From assembly GCA_958452935.1 (NCBI GenBank), contig CAUDVX010000025.1:1-25258 (forward strand): a stretch of 25,258 bases of DNA, read 5' to 3'. Both the position numbers and the translations under genes were made by a program. Positions 22,476 through 25,258 of this stretch are shown here, one piece after another (position 1 is the first letter of the stretch; each line of letters starts with the position of its first letter). The stretch is from an uncultured Collinsella sp. (GTDB lineage: Bacteria; Actinomycetota; Coriobacteriia; Coriobacteriales; Coriobacteriaceae). The notes under the pieces were generated by a model that was given only the letters and a program-made list of their open reading frames with translations, ran no database searches and was not told the DNA's origin.

Positions 22476-24722
22476 ATGACACTCGTATCCAAGACCTTTG
22501 AGCTGTACGGCAAGACCTACACCTTTGAGTCCGGCGAGCTTGCCAAGCAGGCCACCGGCGCTTGTCTGGTCAAGCAGGGTGACACCACGATGCTCGATAC
22601 CGTGGTCGTCTCCAAGGAGCGCAAGAATTACGACTTCTTCCCGCTGACTGTCGACTTCAACGAGAAGATGTACGCTGCCGGCCGTATCCCGGGTGGTTAC
22701 CTCAAGCGTGAAGGCCGTCCCAGCGAGAAGGCCACGCTCACGGCTCGTATGATCGACCGCCCGATCCGCCCGAGCTTCCCGGACGGCTTCCGCAACGAGG
22801 TGCATATCGTCGCCACCTCGCTCGTCGCCGACCAGGTCAACCCCTTCGACGTCATCAATGTCATGGGCGCCTCTTTGGCTATGACGCTCGGCGGCGTGCC
22901 CTTCGAGGGTCCGCTTGCCTGTGTACGCATCGGCCGCAACGTGGAGACCGGCGAGTTTATCGTCAACCCCACCTATGAGGAGCGCGAGAACTCCGACCTG
23001 GACCTGGAGCTGGGCGGCTCTGCCGACTTCATCTCGATGGTCGAGGCCGGCGCCGAGGAGATCTCCGAGGACGACATGCTCGCCGCTATGAAGTTTGGCC
23101 AGGAGGCCCTCGCTGCCTTCTGCCAGGCTCAGGACGAGTTCGTCGCCGAGTGGGAGCAGGTCAACGGCGCTATCGTCAAGAAGGAGTACCCGCTTGACCA
23201 GCCCGTCGAGGAGGTCCAGGAGCGCATCTTCGCCCACTACGACGAGATGGCCGCTGCCCTGCGCGACGCCGACAAGCTTTCCCGCATCGGTAAGGTCGAG
23301 GCTCTGAAGGAGTCCATCCGCGCCGAGTTCACCGACGAGGAGCAGGCCGCCTGGGAGCGCGAGATCCCCGTGGCGCTCAAGAAGCTCGAGAAGAAGGCCA
23401 TGCGCACCATGGTCGTCGAGACCGGCGAGCGCGTCGACGGCCGTGCCGCCGACGAGATCCGTCCCATCATGGTGAAGGACAACTACCTGCCGCTCGTTCA
23501 CGGCTCCGGCCTGTTCCAGCGTGGTCAGACCCAGGTGCTCTCCGTCCTGTCGCTCGGTATGCTCAACGAGGGCCAGCGTCTGGATACCATCGAGCCCACC
23601 GAGGGCAAGCGCTATATGCACCACTACAACTTCCCGCCGTTCTGCACCGGCGAGACCGGCCGCATGGGCAGCCCCAAGCGCCGCGAGATCGGTCACGGCA
23701 ACCTGGCCGAGCGCGCTTTGCTTCCGGTGCTCCCCGACGAGAACGAGTTCCCCTACGCCATCCGCGTGGTCTCCGAGGTCATGGAGTCCAACGGCTCCTC
23801 TTCGATGGCTTCGACCTGCGGTTCCACGCTCGCCCTTATGGACGGCGGCGTGCCCATTAAGCGCCCGGTTTCCGGCATCGCCATGGGCCTGATCCAGGAG
23901 GAGGGCAAGACCGTGGTCCTGTCCGACATTCAGGGTCTCGAGGACTTCCTGGGCGACATGGACTTTAAGGTCACCGGCACCACCGAGGGCATCACCGCCC
24001 TGCAGATGGACAACAAGGCCACCGGCCTCACCTTCGACATCCTGGCCCGCGCCCTGCAGCAGGCCAAGGAGGGCCGCGCCTTCATCCTGCAGAAGATGCT
24101 CGATGTGATCCCTGAGCCGCGCCACACCACGCGCAGCACCGCCCCGCGCATCGTCTCCATCCAGGTTCCGACCGACAAGATCCGCGACGTCATCGGCTCT
24201 GGCGGCAAGGTCATCCGCGGCATCCAGGACGAGACCGGCGCTTCGGTCGACATCCAGGAGGACGGCACCGTCTTTGTCGGCGGCACCGGCGAGTCCGTCA
24301 ATCAGGCCGTCGAGCGCATCAGGCTCATCATCAAGGTTCCCGAGCCGGGCGAGGAGTACACCGGTCGCGTGGTCTCCATCCAGCCGTTCGGCGCCTTCGT
24401 CAACCTGCTGCCCGGTAAGGACGGCCTGCTGCATATCTCCCGCGTCGCCAAGGGTCGTGTGGAGAAGGTCGAGGACGTCCTCAACGTTGGCGACGAGGTC
24501 AAGGTCGTCGTGATCGAGGTCGACGATCGCGGCAAGATCTCGCTCGATCGTCTCGACAAGCCCGAGGCCCCGGCTCGCGCCGAGGGTGCCTCCGAGGGCG
24601 ACGGCGAGCACTTCCAGCGCCGTGAGCGTCCGCGTCGCGAGCGCTCCGAGCGCGGCGACCGTCCGCGCCGCCCCGGCGACAACGGAGGCCGCAAGCCCCG
24701 CCGTCACCACGACGCCGAGTAA
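22476..24722 (+). CDS. pnp: Polyribonucleotide nucleotidyltransferase (PNPase)
   Basis: PNPase degrades RNA 3' to 5' with phosphate and can also add tails. The 748-residue product has two RNase PH domains (about 10-145 and 315-545, with FFPLTVDFNEKMYAAGRIPGG and FPPFCTGETGRMGSPKRREIGHG), a helical linker between them, a KH domain (about 560-620, IGSGGKVIRGI) and an S1 domain (about 625-695, GRVVSIQPFGAFVNLLPGKDGLLHIS). A tail of about 50 residues rich in Arg, Glu, Asp and Gly follows, making it longer than the 711-residue E. coli enzyme. Catalytic-core residues of the second PH domain (the DGGVPIKRPVSGIAMGL region) are present. ATG 22476 has AAAGGAG 4 bases upstream. The long open frame on the opposite strand is a codon-bias shadow. 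Confidence 0.97.
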   Translation: MTLVSKTFELYGKTYTFESGELAKQATGACLVKQGDTTMLDTVVVSKERKNYDFFPLTVDFNEKMYAAGRIPGGYLKREGRPSEKATLTARMIDRPIRPSFPDGFRNEVHIVATSLVADQVNPFDVINVMGASLAMTLGGVPFEGPLACVRIGRNVETGEFIVNPTYEERENSDLDLELGGSADFISMVEAGAEEISEDDMLAAMKFGQEALAAFCQAQDEFVAEWEQVNGAIVKKEYPLDQPVEEVQERIFAHYDEMAAALRDADKLSRIGKVEALKESIRAEFTDEEQAAWEREIPVALKKLEKKAMRTMVVETGERVDGRAADEIRPIMVKDNYLPLVHGSGLFQRGQTQVLSVLSLGMLNEGQRLDTIEPTEGKRYMHHYNFPPFCTGETGRMGSPKRREIGHGNLAERALLPVLPDENEFPYAIRVVSEVMESNGSSSMASTCGSTLALMDGGVPIKRPVSGIAMGLIQEEGKTVVLSDIQGLEDFLGDMDFKVTGTTEGITALQMDNKATGLTFDILARALQQAKEGRAFILQKMLDVIPEPRHTTRSTAPRIVSIQVPTDKIRDVIGSGGKVIRGIQDETGASVDIQEDGTVFVGGTGESVNQAVERIRLIIKVPEPGEEYTGRVVSIQPFGAFVNLLPGKDGLLHISRVAKGRVEKVEDVLNVGDEVKVVVIEVDDRGKISLDRLDKPEAPARAEGASEGDGEHFQRRERPRRERSERGDRPRRPGDNGGRKPRRHHDAE

Positions 24723-24745
24723 CAGCTACATATAAGCAGCTCAAC

Positions 24746-24777
24746 AAGGGCGACTCCGGACAGGGGTCGCCCTTTTG
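24746..24777 (+). terminator. Intrinsic terminator after pnp
   Basis: Bases 24746-24757 pair with 24763-24774 (AAGGGCGAC core, one T-G pair, loop GGACA), followed by TTTTGC. Its last four stem bases GCCC and the T-run are also the outer end of the first palindromic element's left arm. Confidence 0.9.
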
Positions 24778-24916
24778 CTATTCCCGGCGGGGTCCGCGGG
24801 TAAAGTTTCCTGCTCTACAGTCCTGCTCGCACGGAGAGCACATTAAGTGCTCTCCGGCTCGTGCGGAACTCGCGATAAACTTTACCCGCGGCCCCCGCCG
24901 GGAATAGCAAAAGGGC
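24769..24916. repeat. Long palindromic element 1
   Basis: Arms of 40 bases (24769-24808 and 24877-24916) are inverted copies with a single mismatch (T24793 opposite C24892), around a 68-base centre. The centre has a 9-bp hairpin GGAGAGCAC/GTGCTCTCC (24833-24841 with 24847-24855, loop ATTAA). The core 24796-24889 is shared, in opposite orientation, with element 2: 17 identical bases CTGCTCTACAGTCCTGC, 15 identical bases GTGCGGAACTCGCGA, and the terminal GCGGGTnAAGTTT. The outer 27 bases of each arm are not shared. No coding potential is credible, and no transposase or direct target duplication was seen. It could be a non-autonomous mobile palindrome, a structured RNA gene or a replication template-switch product. 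Confidence 0.9.
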
Positions 24917-25044
24917 TGGTGGGTGCTGCTTGCGATTTTGTCAGACAGTCTATTCAGTTTTCTTATTTTCTGAACTGTCGATACCTGCACCCTCGGCATA
25001 TTCCCAGATAAAACCGACCAAAATAAACCTGTCCCTATTTGGCA
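24917..25044. other. AT-richer spacer between the two palindromic elements
   Basis: This 128-base stretch is markedly more AT-rich than the surrounding DNA and holds no gene. A short inverted repeat TTCAG (24953-24957)/CTGAA (24970-24974) encloses a T-rich loop. It also contains the weak promoter candidate listed separately. Confidence 0.6.
24938..24966 (+). promoter_or_regulatory. Weak promoter candidate facing palindromic element 2
   Basis: TTGTCA (24938-24943) and TCTTAT (24961-24966) are 17 bases apart, matching the consensus at 5 of 6 and 4 of 6 positions. A start near 24973 would transcribe through element 2. In an AT-rich stretch this may be chance. Confidence 0.25.
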
Positions 25045-25187
25045 GGTCTGGGGCCATCGGGGACCGGGGCGGGTTAAGTTTGTCGCGAGTTCCGCACGCA
25101 AAGGAAAGCACTTAATGTGCTTTCCGTCTTGCGCAGGACTGTAGAGCAGCAAACTTAACCCGCCCCGGTCCCCGATGGCCCCAGACC
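25045..25187. repeat. Long palindromic element 2
   Basis: Arms of 38 bases (25045-25082 and 25150-25187) are perfect inverted copies around a 67-base centre, which has a 9-bp hairpin GGAAAGCAC/GTGCTTTCC (25103-25111 with 25117-25125, loop TTAAT). The core 25069-25163 is the reverse complement of the element 1 core (94 versus 95 bases, most positions identical). The outer 24 bases per arm (GGTCTGGGGCCATCGGGGAC and onward) are unrelated to element 1's arms. After one mismatch the pairing extends by two more base pairs. The remaining 71 bases of the window show no gene. Confidence 0.9.
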
Positions 25188-25258
25188 GGCGGGATAGACC
25201 GGCTCAGATGGGGCTTTGATGCATGGGTGGTCTGTTGTTGTGCAAATGGGTATCATAC

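Noticed and set aside
22428..24710. 760-codon open frame on the minus strand opposite pnp
   Set aside because: It mirrors pnp codon by codon; with strong G/C third-position bias the antisense frame rarely meets stop codons. The protein is repetitive in Leu, Gly, Asp and Val and resembles no family.
24930..25115. 61-codon plus-strand open frame between and into the palindromic elements
   Set aside because: No ribosome site, no homology recognised, and atypical composition for this genome.
24778..25152. 124-codon minus-strand open frame across the palindromic elements
   Set aside because: It runs through both inverted repeats, has no recognisable domain and its codon use is unlike the neighbours. 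Reading through a palindrome explains the frame.
24769..25187. CRISPR array or attachment-site explanation for the terminal repeats
   Set aside because: Only two copies in opposite orientation, no regularly spaced direct repeats, no cas or integrase gene, and no tRNA end nearby.

Overview
The window is ordinary chromosomal core-genome DNA from a high-GC Gram-positive bacterium. The best fit is Actinomycetota, class Coriobacteriia, probably Collinsella or a close relative. Supporting points are the strong G/C third-position bias, the actinobacterial integration host factor (mihF) placed directly before gmk and rpoZ, and the encoded proteins' general character; the genus is an inference without a database search. 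No tRNA, rRNA, CRISPR array, transposase or phage gene was seen. All 22 genes are on the + strand.

Layout. (1) 1-3008: end of a pyrimidine operon, pyrC (partial)-pyrK-pyrD-pyrF, with a terminator-like hairpin between pyrC and pyrK and coupled starts afterwards. (2) 3248-5658: mihF-gmk-rpoZ-thiI, tightly packed and closed by an intrinsic terminator. (3) 5873-9918: comEA-comEC (DNA uptake) and holA (DNA polymerase III delta) with its own promoter. (4) 10052-12226: rpsT with its own promoter and strong terminator, then lepA, which looks leaderless. (5) 12231-14509: dusB and hemW. (6) 14568-16901: two tandem J-protein genes. The first encodes an unusual DnaJ whose C-terminal half is replaced by membrane segments; the second is a canonical DnaJ. 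(7) 16911-21908: mtaB-phoH-ybeY-dgkA-era-recO, a compact RNA-modification/ribosome-maturation/repair operon. Era carries an acidic N-terminal extension of about 60 residues. (8) 22047-24722: rpsO and pnp, with an intergenic terminator and several hairpins upstream of pnp.

(9) 24723-25258 has no credible gene but is the most unusual part. It holds the pnp terminator followed by two long, near-perfect palindromic elements in opposite orientation (24769-24916 and 25045-25187). They share a core of about 95 bp with an inner hairpin, but each has its own unrelated outer arms (27 and 24 bp) that are nevertheless inverted copies of each other. Two positions differ between the elements in a compensating way on both sides of a helix. 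In the first element the left arm includes the tail of the pnp terminator, so chromosomal flanking sequence seems to have been copied in inverted orientation. This is the best candidate for an undescribed repeat or structured-RNA family in the window.

Functionally the window joins nucleotide synthesis (pyr genes, gmk), nucleoid and transcription factors (mIHF, omega), tRNA modification (ThiI, Dus, MtaB), ribosome biogenesis and translation (S20, S15, LepA, YbeY, Era), RNA decay (PNPase), chaperones (two J-proteins) and DNA uptake/repair/replication (ComEA, ComEC, HolA, RecO).
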